From contig JAXBDG010000004.1 of assembly GCA_036320915.1 (NCBI GenBank), positions 124,001 to 188,000 on the forward strand: 64,000 bases of DNA, in the 5' to 3' direction. Shown one piece after another: positions 1 to 11,599 of this stretch. Each line of letters opens with the position of its first letter. Within the stretch, counting starts at the first letter, position 1. Both the position numbers and the translations under genes were made by a program. The notes under the pieces were generated by a model. It did no database searches, was not told the origin of the DNA, and saw nothing but the letters and a program-made list of their open reading frames with translations. This DNA is from Linnemannia elongata. Taxonomy: Eukaryota; Mortierellomycota; Mortierellomycetes; Mortierellales; Mortierellaceae.

Positions 1-122
1 CTCTGCTCAACACGACATACTACCAACTAACAACTCTTTTTTCCTCGCCTTTCAAAACAATCAGCTACTTGTTACGCCTTTCATGATCGAGAAAACTTTT
101 CGACCATTCACAAGTACAAGCC

Positions 123-968
123 ATGCTGGAGGTATTCGCCATTCGCTTTTCTTTGTCCTCTCTATCTCGGCTCTTTGTTGAAATATCAAGGCGTCTGAGC
201 TACCGCAGCAACAACCAAACGCCTTATTTCACATCCTTAACTCTCCTTAACCAACGACATGCATTATTTGACCTCGAACTAGCGGTGTGGGTGGCCATGA
301 GGGTGGGAAGAATGTGCAGTCGAGCATTCTCGGGCGTAGTTCTTGTGCAGGGTATGATGCTGCTTCAACTTTATTGGAACCCCTATACCTGGATTCGTAC
401 CCCCGTAATCCCATTTGGGATCTGGACTACCAGTACCCTAGTCCACTTTGGGCAGTTGGTGAGTCGAGTCGTCTTCTCAACTCGTGGCTGTATCTCAGCA
501 ATCGCAGCAGGAGGTGGTGGACTGTCAATCCCGCAGGTATCCAAGAAACGCCTACTCTTCGAAATCGTCTGGTTAGGTCTAGGAACCTGTATTAGCTACC
601 TCCTCGCCGGTGGCTGGGCCGAACGCCAACAGCTTCACCAAACCACTGCAATCCTAGAACTCATGCTCATACGAGTCCAAGACCTGAAGGAACGGACCCG
701 GCGGCAATTGGAGGTTGGGTATGAGCCGAGTATTGGGATTGAGGCATTGGACTGGTGTCGAAGGGAGGTGAGGGTTTATATCCGGGGCACGCTTGAGTAT
801 TTCCCGGAGGTTGTTGAGGTGGGCGAGGCGATTTATTTAGAGTTGACGGAGGCTATGGGGCTGATTAAGATGGCCTGGGAGGCTGATGGTCGTCGTCGGA
901 TGAGGGATGAAGAGGATGACGAAGGGCAGGACGTTGATGGTCAGGTTGCGATCCTTCCAGTAGTATAG
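123..968 (+). CDS. Hypothetical protein, possible membrane protein
   Basis: Open frame of 281 codons from an ATG at 123 to a TAG. No family was recognised. Residues of about 70-90 and 143-165 are hydrophobic enough to be membrane segments. The C-terminal third is charged (runs of Arg, Glu and Asp) and looks like a soluble tail, with a predicted helical stretch around residues 175-245. The upstream 120 bases look like a pyrimidine-rich fungal leader. The N-terminal 90 residues have poor codon character, so an intron in this part is possible; several GT and AG pairs are present but no splice could be chosen. The C-terminal half (from about 540 on) is the more believable coding stretch. Confidence 0.45.
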   Translation: MLEVFAIRFSLSSLSRLFVEISRRLSYRSNNQTPYFTSLTLLNQRHALFDLELAVWVAMRVGRMCSRAFSGVVLVQGMMLLQLYWNPYTWIRTPVIPFGIWTTSTLVHFGQLVSRVVFSTRGCISAIAAGGGGLSIPQVSKKRLLFEIVWLGLGTCISYLLAGGWAERQQLHQTTAILELMLIRVQDLKERTRRQLEVGYEPSIGIEALDWCRREVRVYIRGTLEYFPEVVEVGEAIYLELTEAMGLIKMAWEADGRRRMRDEEDDEGQDVDGQVAILPVV

Positions 969-2435
969 ACACGGCCTTATATGTTTAGTAGATCACGCGT
1001 TCATAGCATGTCCAACTGAACGGTGCTGCTGCGTTTGGCAGGATGAAATTCTATGAGCATGAGCAAGAGCATCATGCCAACTATTTTTTCTTTCTTCTTC
1101 CGCCGCTTTGGTTCCACAACGGCTGAAACAATGTGTTTGTGCCTAAATTCGAATTCCACTTCGTCTCTTTCTGTTGTTTCTTCTATTGCTTTGAACGAGA
1201 ACCGTCATTCATAACTCGTTCTCTTTTTTTTTTTTCAACGCCTTCATCGTCAATAAACGCCGCGGCCATTCGCTCTCGTTTACCTGCATTTTTTGTGCCT
1301 GTCCACATTGTGTCTGTGTGAACTCATTCTTCTTTTTATCTACTAAAAGGAACGACGACCTGGAAAAAAAAATGGGCGCAAAGCAAATAGGGAAGCGGCT
1401 GTTCAAACTTTGACCCGTGAAGGTTTATTTTTACGCAGCCGCGCATCCTGAACAAGGAAAACTATAAAAAAAGGTGGTAAAACGATGAGCACAACAGCGG
1501 CGACATGATCGGGAAGGGAGACTCGTCTGCAAAGAAGGGCGTAGATGTGCTATTTCTTACCTTCATATATTGCAATTCGTGCACATGGCATGGTATGGCC
1601 TGGCCCTGATCTGTTATGGTTTATTATGAAGAGGTGGCGCATGGTACATATGTGTGCACCCTGGCTTTTAATCAGGGACCCTCGAGACCTTCACGCCTCC
1701 TTTGTCACAAGGTGTTCCTTTATTGCCATTTGTGTTGTTTACCGGGTGCGGCGTTGTTATTATTATTTCGCTGTTGCCATTTTGCCATTTTGCTTGGTTT
1801 GTTATTTGCTTTTTGTGCAAGTGTCGACGTTTTGAGTTTCCCTTACCATTGGACGCGCTCTCAATGTTGAGATGGTTGGCAACAGGACAGCTGTAGAGCT
1901 ACAGCCTGACCCTGTATTTCGTTTTCGTCTTTAAAAAGGAATAATGGGCGTGAAGTAAAAGCAATGCAAAAGAAGGAGCGGTCTGTGCAAAAATCAAGGG
2001 GGGTGCGGTGTATGGTTGTCGACTTCAAATCAGATAGGATGAATGGTGAGAATTGCCAGGGTAATTCAGGGCAGACAGACACGACGAACCATGGCTGTTG
2101 CCAAAAGGTGGTTAAACAATGCAAAAAGGGCAGAAGGGTCATCAAACAAAGGAACGAGCGGGGACCAGACCACATCGTACATAGGCTATTGTACATTGGC
2201 CATGCACTCCTCTTATTGTCGTCTCCCCTCTTCTTCTCTTTTCTTTCTTTCTCTTCACTCCCACCCACATTCCACTCTCTCCACTCTGACCTTCTTCCCT
2301 CCACGTTCTTGCTCTCCTTCTCCCCAATTGATATCCCCCTCCTCCGCTTCTCCACATACCATCATACCAACATACCAACCAGCCACCTCATTCCCTTCTC
2401 TTCGGTCAACTCAACAGATTCCCAACTAACCCCAA
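969..2435. other. Intergenic, no gene seen
   Basis: Short frames on both strands here are rich in Phe, Leu, Ser and Lys because the DNA is made of pyrimidine or purine tracts. The stretch from about 2210 to 2430 is CT-rich and is probably the promoter and 5' leader of the mannosyltransferase that starts at 2436. Confidence 0.6.
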
Positions 2436-4277
2436 ATGGGCAGGTCGACCACCAAGAGAATGTCCTCCCCTTCCTCCCCATTCTCATTCTTCACCTCCCA
2501 TCGACGAAGCCAAGATCTCCGCATCCTCCTCGTCGTCGCAATCTTCTTTTTCCTCGCATCCATCTCTCAATACAACGGCTCATTCGACGTCTCCATCGAC
2601 GAGGACGGCCAGGTACAGTCTGTACCCTCTGAGGCCGGCGACGACGATTTGTATTACACACATCATATTGCTACCTTCAAAAAGGATCAAGTTCGTCCAT
2701 GGACCACCGCGGATACAGAGGCCTTGTCGACAAGGGAAGGGCAGGAGATGTTTGACTTCTTGGGTGCCCCGCCTACTTTTTTGCCTCCTGGTCGGGAAGC
2801 ATTACCCATTGGACGACAGCCGTTGGAGTATGGTGACGAGGATAAAGCCGACTACGACACCGCTGCAGTATCATCGACAGATCGTTCGAAAACGGGAGGG
2901 AGCGACAAGATGTTTTTCCATCTCGCGAAACGTCTTCGTGCCTACAGGGGACTCTGGCAACACCTTCAACCTGATTACGAGGGTCTGAGGGGCGAGGACA
3001 AGCAGGACCAGTTCTATGTCCGTCCATCACTGGACATGGCGCCTGCAGTACGGCTCCTCCAAAAGATGGAATGGTCCTTATTCCCATGGATCCTCAAGAC
3101 TTATGCGACCACGTTTGACCTCTACCACGAAACTGTTGCTGCTGCTTCCCGAAGGCCAATTGACGAGAGGCGTGGGATCGTGATGTGTGTAGGCGACAAA
3201 CATTCGGTCTATGCACGGACGACGGTCAAGGTTCTGCGGGATGTGCACAAATCCTCGCTGCCGATTGAGATCTACTATGCGGGAGAGCAGGATCTGTCTA
3301 AGGAGAACCGTGCTTGGTTCGACCAGGTGCCTGGTGTCAAGGTGATCGACATCACGACCCTGTTGGACCAGTCTCTTCTTCAACTCTCGGGACCTATCAT
3401 CAAACCCTTCGCGCTGTTGGTCTCGCAGTTCCAGGAGGTCATCCTCCTCGATGCAGACGCGTACTTCCTGCAAGATCCCGAGATCCTGTTTGATGATGGA
3501 GGATACCAAGAGGCTGGGACGGTCTTCTTCTATGGCAGGACAGTGCCTAACAAGAACAGCAAGGTCTCCCAGGCCAGCAAACGCGCCTGGCTCGAGTCGG
3601 CTCTTCCTTCGATCTCAAACCACCCTTCCAAGACGCGATGGTTCCGATCCAAGGGCGACCAAGATCAAGATTCAGGTGTGGTGGTGATGGACAAGCGGAT
3701 TCATTTCCTGGGCCTGCTGGCGATCTGCAAGATGAACGATGTTCAAGTACGGAACCAGCCTACCTATAGAGCCATCTGGGGTGAGCAAGAGTCCTTCTGG
3801 ATCGGATTGGAGATGATTCAGGAGCGGTATTCGTTTATTCGGTTCGGAGGCGGAGTCATTGGAGACCTGGGCGATAGTATCCCTTACAGGCAAGATTCTT
3901 CGAGCACTTCTACACGGATGGATCGCGTGTGCGGGAACCAATTACATTTCAACCACAAGGGTCAACCACTCTGGTGGAACAGTGGTCTAGTGCGCGACAA
4001 AACAACAGACGGATCGCCTTACCTCAAATACACGGCCTGGATCCGGGACGAGCACGGGATCTGGGACATTGAGCACTCGTGCTTGATCCAGGCCTTCCAT
4101 GGGGCATTGAAGGAGGTCGATTGGAACCATCGGCAGACAGCGTTTGAGATGCTGAGGATGGATCGTGGGGTGGCTCAAGAGCTGGGTCAGCCTTCAGTCA
4201 AGAACATCCTGACAGTGCCTCGGCTTTTGCGGACGGATGGTGTCAAAGGCGGCAATGGCAACAACGAGGCCGTTTAG
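2436..4277 (+). CDS. GT71 family alpha-1,3-mannosyltransferase (MNN1/MNT-like)
   Basis: Single-exon protein of 613 residues. It is predicted to be a Golgi type II membrane enzyme that adds alpha-1,3-linked mannose to protein-bound glycans, using GDP-mannose. What is seen: a short basic cytosolic tail, a hydrophobic signal anchor at about residues 28-46, a stem region, then a catalytic domain from about residue 245 that opens with IVMCVGDKHSVYARTTVKVL. The metal-binding DxD motif is Asp339-Ala-Asp341 in the context VILLDADAYFLQDP, the standard arrangement of the MNN1/MNT GT71 family. The length fits the family (about 550-750). The start is the first ATG after a CT-rich leader, and the anchor directly follows it. 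The substrate and linkage are inferred from the family. Confidence 0.88.
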   Translation: MGRSTTKRMSSPSSPFSFFTSHRRSQDLRILLVVAIFFFLASISQYNGSFDVSIDEDGQVQSVPSEAGDDDLYYTHHIATFKKDQVRPWTTADTEALSTREGQEMFDFLGAPPTFLPPGREALPIGRQPLEYGDEDKADYDTAAVSSTDRSKTGGSDKMFFHLAKRLRAYRGLWQHLQPDYEGLRGEDKQDQFYVRPSLDMAPAVRLLQKMEWSLFPWILKTYATTFDLYHETVAAASRRPIDERRGIVMCVGDKHSVYARTTVKVLRDVHKSSLPIEIYYAGEQDLSKENRAWFDQVPGVKVIDITTLLDQSLLQLSGPIIKPFALLVSQFQEVILLDADAYFLQDPEILFDDGGYQEAGTVFFYGRTVPNKNSKVSQASKRAWLESALPSISNHPSKTRWFRSKGDQDQDSGVVVMDKRIHFLGLLAICKMNDVQVRNQPTYRAIWGEQESFWIGLEMIQERYSFIRFGGGVIGDLGDSIPYRQDSSSTSTRMDRVCGNQLHFNHKGQPLWWNSGLVRDKTTDGSPYLKYTAWIRDEHGIWDIEHSCLIQAFHGALKEVDWNHRQTAFEMLRMDRGVAQELGQPSVKNILTVPRLLRTDGVKGGNGNNEAV

Positions 4278-6278
4278 TAGTTTTTTTTTTTTTTTTTTTT
4301 GCATTTACTCATTTCCTAGATTTTGCATCATAATACTGTAAGCATTCATTCTTGTACAATGTATATGTTCTTTCTCACTTCTTTTATTGTTGGATGGTTT
4401 CTACGTGTTGGTTAGTGCTTCCTTTGATCTGAGACGAATACACTCATCACTGATCATTCCGTGATATGTATCTGTTCCTGAATCCTGAATTGAGGCCCTC
4501 TTTGCCCATCCACGTTTCAGCCCCTTGTCGACCTCCAAGTATCCTCTCTACGAGTAATACGACACGCGCAAGCGAGATGTGACGACGTTTTCAGATGCTC
4601 CTTCCCTCCCTCCCTCCCTCCCATTGAGCAACAGCGACTGAGCATTCGAACGCACGCACGCACGACCCCTTGCCTTGCTTGTTGCATATATCTTTCCTCC
4701 TTCCTACTCCCACTCTCACCCTTGCCACCCCTGTGAACTTTTTTTTGTGCCGTGTGTTGTCTCAACACAATGCGCGTGAGAAAAGAAAGGAAAGGAGGTT
4801 GGGTTGTGTTGTTGGCCGTTACACTGGTTTTGTCTTTTTTTGAAATCAGTTCTGTGACGAATGAATGAACTTCGTTAGTTGTCTGCCCCATTCGTTTTTT
4901 TTTGTCCGCTCCAGAAAAAAAAAAACGTTTTTTGGGTTGGGTTTTACTTGTCGTCCCCGCCCCTGAAGTACAAGTTCCTTTAAAGTCGAAAAGAAAGACA
5001 CTCAGTTAACTTGGTCGTGATCCTTGTGTTTGTTGTAGGAGGAGTTGAGAGGTTTGTTGGTCGTAAGTAAAAGATCGCGTCAATTGGTGTCCCGCCGCCT
5101 GCTCTATCCACACTGTCGTCCGAGAGCTCTCAAAAGGTAGTATGCACAAACAGAACAGTAGCAGTCGATGCGACATGACAGTTTATGATCCTATGGTAGA
5201 TAGGGAATAGAAATACAACATGGGAGAGAAAAAAGAGCAAAGAAAGTAGATGAAAAGAGGCAAGAAAAACAGCAAGAGCGATCTTTTGTTAGAAAGTATC
5301 AGTACAAGAAAGAGTAGAGTGACAAAAGAAAAGAGATGATTGTTGAAGAATAAAGAGGAGGGAAGAAAAGAAGGGGGTGGACCTTTCGTCATCTTCCTTA
5401 GTTACGTTTCTAAAGAATTCAAGGGTTTTTGGCTTGCGAAAGGACTGCTGGTGAACCCATCGCGATAATGATCATCGATCTAGTAGAAAAGGTGCAAGAG
5501 TGGATAAGGATTGCTCAATTGATCTCTTTCTCCCCTTCGTTGTTAGTCTGGGTAGGATGATGGCAAGAGTGGGTGCCGCACGTTGTTTCCCTTTCGTCTG
5601 TGTTGTTGTCGTTGTTCAATCATGCATCTTTCCAAGCAAAGACAAAGAGCAATTGAGGCCCAACCCCAAAACACAAAAAGAACGTTGTGGAAGAAGAAGA
5701 AGAAGAAGAGGGGCGGCAAGGAAGGGGAGGAACGCGTTGAGGGTAGATGTCGTTATTTACTGAACCAGTCAAAAACACGGACAAAGGACGAGGAGGAAGA
5801 GGAGCATTGATCTTGGTCAAGACGAGAGCACGATGGCGTGATTTTGAAGGCAGTGGCCAAGCTTGACGTGTTTCTTTGAGGAAGTCAAAAAAAGAAAGAA
5901 AGGAAGGAAGGAAGAAAGAAAGGGCACACACGCACAAGGTTGTTGTTGGTGGGTTACGGTTGACACGATTATAGAGTGCCATTTTGTTCGTTCTGGCCCT
6001 TCTTTGAAAGAGAAAGGCCAATGAAATGCATAATGTGTGACTGTGAAATCAACACCCTCGATGGCGAAATCGATCCCTTCGGTGACAAAGACAATCGCGA
6101 AAAAGTAAAAAGTAAAAAGTAAAAAGCAAAGTAAGGAAAGTAAGAAAGAGACAGAAAGCGCCCCCATCCTTGACTGTCATAGCCAAAGGAGAGATAACTT
6201 TGCTTTTTTTTTTTTCTGTTGCGACTTTCTTTTTACTCCGCGCTCGGTGGCGACATTCTCCCTCTCAAAGGGAAGAAG
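4278..6278. other. Intergenic, low complexity
   Basis: No gene supported. The stretch contains poly(T) at 4280-4300 just after the mannosyltransferase stop, a run of CCCT units at about 4603-4622, an ACGC run near 4650, and long purine-rich and pyrimidine-rich tracts. Frames here show no family-like protein. Confidence 0.6.
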
Positions 6279-6286
6279 TATAAAAA
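6279..6286 (+). promoter_or_regulatory. TATA box of the peroxiredoxin gene
   Basis: TATAAAAA lies 118 bases before the peroxiredoxin ATG and is followed by a CT-rich initiator and leader region. This is a usual fungal layout for a strongly expressed gene. Assignment is by motif and position only. Confidence 0.6.
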
Positions 6287-6403
6287 GGATCCGAGTGTTC
6301 TTTTTTATTCCTTTTCTCTTCTTTTCTTCTCTCTCCTTCTCCTTCTCCTTCACTACACAACACTCTTCTCCCCTCCTCACAACCAACCAACACAACAACA
6401 AAC

Positions 6404-7087
6404 ATGTCTTCCGACCGCAACCCCCTCCGTCTTGGCTCCATCGCCCCCGACTTCGAGGCCGAGACCACTAAGGGCCACATCAAGTTCCACGATTTCATCG
6501 GCAACTCCTGGGTCATCCTCTTCTCCCACCCCGCAGACTTCACCCCCGTCTGCACCACCGAGCTCGGTGTCGTTGCCCGTCTCCAGCCCAAGTTTGACGA
6601 GCGCAACGTCAAGGTCATCGGTCTCTCCGCCAACGGCCTCGAGTCCCACCAGGAGTGGATCAAGGACATCAACGAGGTCAACGACGTCGACCTCAAGTTC
6701 CCCATCATCGCCGATGCTGACCGCAAGATCTCGACCCTCTACGACATGTTGGATTACCAGGACTTGACCAACCTCGACGCCAAGGGTATCCCCTTCACCG
6801 TCCGCTCCGTCTTCATCATCGACCCCAAGAAGACCATCCGTCTTACCCTCTCCTACCCCGCCTCGACCGGCCGTAACTTTGACGAGATCCTCCGTGTCGT
6901 TGATTCTCTCCAGCTCGGTGACAAGAACCGCATCACCACCCCCGCCAACTGGAAGCACGGCGAGAAGGTCATCGTTCACCCCTCCGTCACCAACGAGGAG
7001 GCTGCCACCCTCTTCCCCGGCTTCAAGACCGTCAAGCCCTACCTCCGCTTTGCCACCCTGCCCGGCACCCAGCCCGCCACCATCTAA
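6404..7087 (+). CDS. 1-Cys peroxiredoxin (PRDX6/PRX1 type)
   Basis: Single-exon protein of 227 residues. It reduces hydrogen peroxide and organic hydroperoxides through a peroxidatic cysteine. The N-terminal AhpC/TSA domain carries the active-site signature HPADFTPVCTTE with Cys50 as the peroxidatic residue. The C-terminal 1-cysPrx domain follows from about residue 160. There is no second resolving cysteine at the 2-Cys position. Length matches PRDX6 (224). No mitochondrial presequence is visible, so it is probably cytosolic. Codon use is strongly biased to C-ending codons, unlike most neighbours, which together with the clear TATA box suggests high expression. The context at the ATG (AACATG) is good. 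Confidence 0.95.
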   Translation: MSSDRNPLRLGSIAPDFEAETTKGHIKFHDFIGNSWVILFSHPADFTPVCTTELGVVARLQPKFDERNVKVIGLSANGLESHQEWIKDINEVNDVDLKFPIIADADRKISTLYDMLDYQDLTNLDAKGIPFTVRSVFIIDPKKTIRLTLSYPASTGRNFDEILRVVDSLQLGDKNRITTPANWKHGEKVIVHPSVTNEEAATLFPGFKTVKPYLRFATLPGTQPATI

Positions 7088-8162
7088 AGTCGCCTTTTCT
7101 TTTCTGATAAGCTGATTTGCATTAGTCTTTTCTTTTTTTTGTCATCCCAACAAAAAGTCATATATCCTTGCAAAAAAAAACAACAACCACATTCTGTAAA
7201 TAATAAAACCACTCTTTGCGAATCTATATCTTGTCTTTTTTTTCTTTTATCGCCAGTGTGAGAAAAAATCTTTGATAGAACGTCCATCGAAGAAAAAAAA
7301 AAAAAAATGAGGCCGCGATGGAAAAGGGGAGCGCATGCAAGACGAGGCAGTGTAGAGAGAAAAAAGTATAAATGACTCGAGACAATGAATACTGTCGGTT
7401 GGAAAACGAAAAGGCACCCATGAGAAAAAAAAGGGGGAAAGGGAGAACTGGTTCAACTATGCCGCCACGATGACTGGTTAATCCTCACTCTTATTTTCTC
7501 TCTCTTTCTATAAAAGTCAGGGCACACGAAGTATTACACCCACCGCGGGTCTTTTCCCTTCATTCGTCGTTGTCGATGTTAAAATAATTTCAGAGGAGGG
7601 AGGCATAGATAACAAGCGTTTTGCTCCAACTCCATAACACTGCCATCGAGGAGCATAAAAATACCCAAGCCTGGACCCTTCCAGGGAGTTCTCATGGTCT
7701 CGACTTTTCCCTTTACAGGTCCCTGCCTCACTGCCCTTGGTCTATTGGGAATGCAGGTTGGATTTTACATGAAAGCATTTGTGTGTCCAGATCATGAAGT
7801 AAAACACGAAAGTCAACACACAAACAAAAAAAAAAAAAAAAAAAAAAAAAGCATCTTGAAAGGTCGAGTGCATTAAATCTTTTGTCCCCACGCGCAGTTA
7901 TTCCCTCAGTCAGCCATCCCTTTTCGCGCCTGGAACAAGGAAGGCATGCATTAACGTTCTGAGTTGCAAAGTGGGAGAAAAGTGGAGCGGTAATATCAGG
8001 GTACCATACCTTCCTTTTCAAAGATAAAAAAGAACAACAAGAAAAAGCCATCACCATTAATGGCAACCCGGTACCCGTATTTTTCAGAGAAAAGAGTCCC
8101 TGCTGCGGAGAAGAAAGACGCGTGTACATCAGATATGAAAGCTTGCGCCATCTCACGTTTAA
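7088..8162. other. Convergent 3' region between peroxiredoxin and ASK1
   Basis: No gene seen. Candidate 3' UTR sequence follows both stops, with an AATAAA signal near 7200 for the peroxiredoxin. A poly(A) tract of 25 bases lies at 7826-7850, which would be a T tract if transcribed from the minus strand. Confidence 0.55.
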
Positions 8163-10998
8163 TTAAAAGCGTCTATGTGGTTGATGGGAGGTGGAGGAAG
8201 AGGCAGCCTTTGATGCAAGAGAAGGATTGGAGGCAGTCGCCTGGGCTACGCTCTTCAAGTCTGTCGTCGATCCATAAAACGTGCGTCCGGGCGGGCAGGG
8301 TGACCGTACACCAGGGGCATCGTCGTCATCTCCATCGCCCGTCTCATCCTCTTCTTCCTCCGTGAAAGGCCCGCTATCGCTGGTTGCTGATGTGTGTCCT
8401 CCGGCGGACGACATAGCATCGCCTACTCTTCTTCCTCCTACTCCTCCCAACCCGCTGCTATTCGCGCTTGCCATCGTCATCCTTGTCCGGTCCTCGCTCT
8501 CATATCCTCCAAACCCATCGTGGTTCAGTCCCAGACTGCTCTGTGTCATCAGAGTATCCGAATGGTATCCAAGTCTAGGTGCTGGAGGCGGATTCCGCGA
8601 AAAGGGTGTAGAAAACGCGCCTGAATAGTCCTCTGTATTGCTCAGCAGGGTGTTGCTCTGACCGGGTGTGAAGGAGGGGGTAGTTCCTGCCGCCTGACCC
8701 TGCTTCTGAGAGAGCAGATTGGCAGGCGTAGATGCCATCTTTGTTGAACCTTCAGCTGAATAAGCCGCCATACCAGCAGGCATTGAGGGTCGTGCAAGAC
8801 CATTGGTTCGCCGAGGTGAAGGGGGTGGCGGAGAGCGTTGCTGTTCAGACGACGTGACTGGCTTGGAAGAGTTGCTTGCAGCGGCGGCAGCAGCAATAGC
8901 TGAGGCAGCGGCCCTGCTCGCGGGAGATGGTGATGTGGGGTAGAGAGGCTTCCTTAATGCAGACCCCAACATGCTGAGACGACCGTTCACGGATCCTGCT
9001 GGCCTGGGTGTGGCGAATGGTGCAGATGTGAGTGCTGTCCGAAACGCTGTTCCACCCATGCTGCTCCTGCCACCTCCTCCACGACTGTTCAAGGCACCTG
9101 AATGTCCATAAGGACCTCTTGACACATCTGTCGGTGTGGCCATAGTCTGTCGCCGGTTGGACGTCGCCTCAAATCCAGAGCTGATGGATTGCCTGAAAAG
9201 AGAGTCGATGCTGTTGTCGCTGTTGACTCTTGCAGGGGGATTCATAGCGCCGGTAGTGCTGGCAGGAGCAGGCGTCACAATGGTCCCACTGACTGTAACG
9301 GAAGCAGATACCGTTGTTGTTGACACTGCAACAGCATTGGATGACGCAGGGGGTGGCATAGAGGCGAAAATGACTGTGGATGCTGATGATACTGGCGCTG
9401 ACGTGGTCGTAGAGCTGGTGGGAACGGTCGCACTAGAGGTAGAAGAGGTGGTAGTGGGCATGGCCCATGCAGGAGGTGCAGGTCGCTGAGGCATAAGGGA
9501 GTTTCGTGCTTTGTACTCCTGAATGCCTCGTCGGATCTCGGGAGGTGTTGCCAATGCTGCAAGCAGTGGGTCAACTCCGTCATCGTCCTCTGCATTCCGG
9601 CTCCTATGAGACGCAGCCTGACGACTGGGGCTCCGGGAACTCTCATCATTGTCATCCTCCTGTTCCTGATTCTGCGAACGAGCTGTTGAGGACGGTACGG
9701 CAAAGAAATCCTGGACGCTGGCCATTTTGCGAGGACTCTTCAGCAACCGCTCCTTGTTCCGTTGTTGTTCTGTCAAGGTCGCCCAGGAGCGACCCTCGGC
9801 TGGGTGGTCTTCTTGATCCATGAAATCACCTTCGCGCCCTCTCTTTTTCGATCCTCCAATGTCGGCTTCGTCAGAGCCACGTCCTGTGTATCGCTGAACA
9901 AAGGCTGCGTCCTCTGCATCCTCATCGTCGTTTACAAAGATAGGTTGGGGAATGACGAGACCATCCTTCATCTGGATCTTGTTGACGCGACTCTTGGCCA
10001 GGACAGACCGTGGTGTTGTCGCCACTTTAGCCTCTGGAACCGAGAACTGCAGGGTAGTAGGTGGTGTAATGACATCCTGATGGTCTTCATCGACATTGAG
10101 TTCCTCGAATCCTCCGCTGACTTTGCCTCGGGTGGGTGTTGTTGTTGTCTTTGGCTGCTGGGTATAGCTCGAGAGAGACATGGGGCGGTCCCTGAGAGTG
10201 ATAGTAGGGGTGGTGGAGCCCCGGTCCTGTCCTGCATTAAAATCATAGGGTCGACGCGTAGGTGTGGCGTTGCCAGGCGCGTCGTTGTTGGGCCACTGAA
10301 TCTTTGCAGGGGGGGCAATATGGTTGCCTTGGTGTAAACGGTTCCTGCTACTGCCGAGAGGTGTTGGTGTTGGTGGCAAGGAGCCCATGGGAGAGCCGTC
10401 GAGAAAGTCTGGCGAGAGTCTTGAAGAGGCGAGGTTAATGTTGCTGATGCGTCGACGGTTGGTTGAGCTGCCGAGATCATCGCTCTGGTTGTAATCAGGC
10501 GTTGTTGATTCCGACTGAGCTGCCGCTGCAGTTATTTCTGTTGCTGTTTTCCCTTGTGTGTTTGCGGCATTGGCAGAGGCAGCCATGGCAGCCTGTTGCC
10601 TGTTCCTCGCATTCCTGATTGCCTGTGCTCTGCGGCCGACTGCAGGGACTGATGGGGTGGTTGCGGCCTCGAAGAAGTTGATCCAGAGACGGGCGTGTTC
10701 CCAAACTTCCCGGGATGACTCTGCAAAGCGGTCGATCTGAGGCAGGATCTTTGACGACACGATGATCTGGCAGTCTGAGAAGCTCTGATCTATAGTTTTT
10801 TTTTTGTTGGATGAAGGTTGTTAGTTTTGTTTTTACTGAGTGTCGTTCAAAGTAATTAAGTAGGGGTAAGCAAGAAAGAAAAGAGAAAGTACCAATCTCC
10901 TGCATGGTGCGGGTTATGTTTTGGTCGAGACGCTCGATCTCGTCGAGGACATCGTCAGTTGTGAGTGGATTTGAAGATGAGGAGGAAGATGAGGCCAT
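8163..10998 (-). CDS. ASK1: DASH/Dam1 complex subunit Ask1
   Basis: Two exons: 10998-10893 and 10789-8163, giving 910 residues. The splice is GT (10892) to AG (10790) and joins MQEI to DQSFSDCQ in frame. The family signature spans the junction at about residues 18-80: a helix of the LDQNITRTMQEI type, then SSKILPQIDRFAESSREVWEHARLWINFFEA, the Ask1 (PF08655) domain. Ask1 is part of the fungal DASH ring that couples kinetochores to dynamic microtubule ends. The remaining 830 residues are low-complexity Ser/Thr/Pro/Ala with many SP/TP sites, expected for a Cdk-regulated mitotic protein, but far longer than the yeast protein (about 290). It is divergent with the oxygenase at 11600 across 601 bp. 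Confidence 0.86.
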
Positions 10999-11599
10999 AT
11001 TATTAAGTATTGTAGGTAGTTTTGGCGGAAGGGAGGAGGGAAGGTGGGGGGAGAGAAGAAGTGAGATGAAGAGAGACAAAAAGGAGAAGAGCAGCAACAA
11101 TTTTAGAAGAGAGAGTGAGTGTGTGTTTTGTTGTTTGCTGTGGTGTGTGTGGACGCGACATTGTTTCTGCAACGGAGACACTCAATTCCTTCTGTTCCTG
11201 TGTCAGTGTCTCCCCTGTGACTGACCCGTCTCTCAGTCTCGACAAAAAAGACGCGTCTTTCTTCGTTCTCTCCCTCTCCCAATTTCAATCTCGAATTGAC
11301 ATTTTCCACACAAAGACAGGGATAGACACAGACACAATCCGATCGCAGTCGTACAGAAGTAGCATACGATACCCCTGTCTTTCTCATTGGCATGCCATCA
11401 TGAGAGCACTTTTCTTTACTCTCTCTTTTTGCTCTTACTCTTCTTTGTTTCTTGTACCCTTGTCCTTTCCCCACCTGTCTTTCCTTTCCCTTTTCCTTTC
11501 TCTTACTTACCCCTCTTGGACCTCTTCTTCTTCTCTCCTCTTTCCTCATCTCTCTCTTTCTCTCTTTCCTCATCTCCCACAAAACTCATCCCTCAATAA
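10999..11599. promoter_or_regulatory. Divergent promoter, ASK1 / mpaB-like oxygenase
   Basis: Six hundred bases separate the two divergent start codons. The side next to ASK1 is purine-rich on the plus strand and the side next to 11600 is CT-rich, so each gene has a pyrimidine-rich leader on its own coding strand. No clear TATA box was seen. Confidence 0.45.

Noticed and set aside
1861..2632. 164- and 222-codon frames before the mannosyltransferase
   Set aside because: Composed of Ser/Phe/Leu or Lys/Arg runs from polypyrimidine DNA, with no family content.
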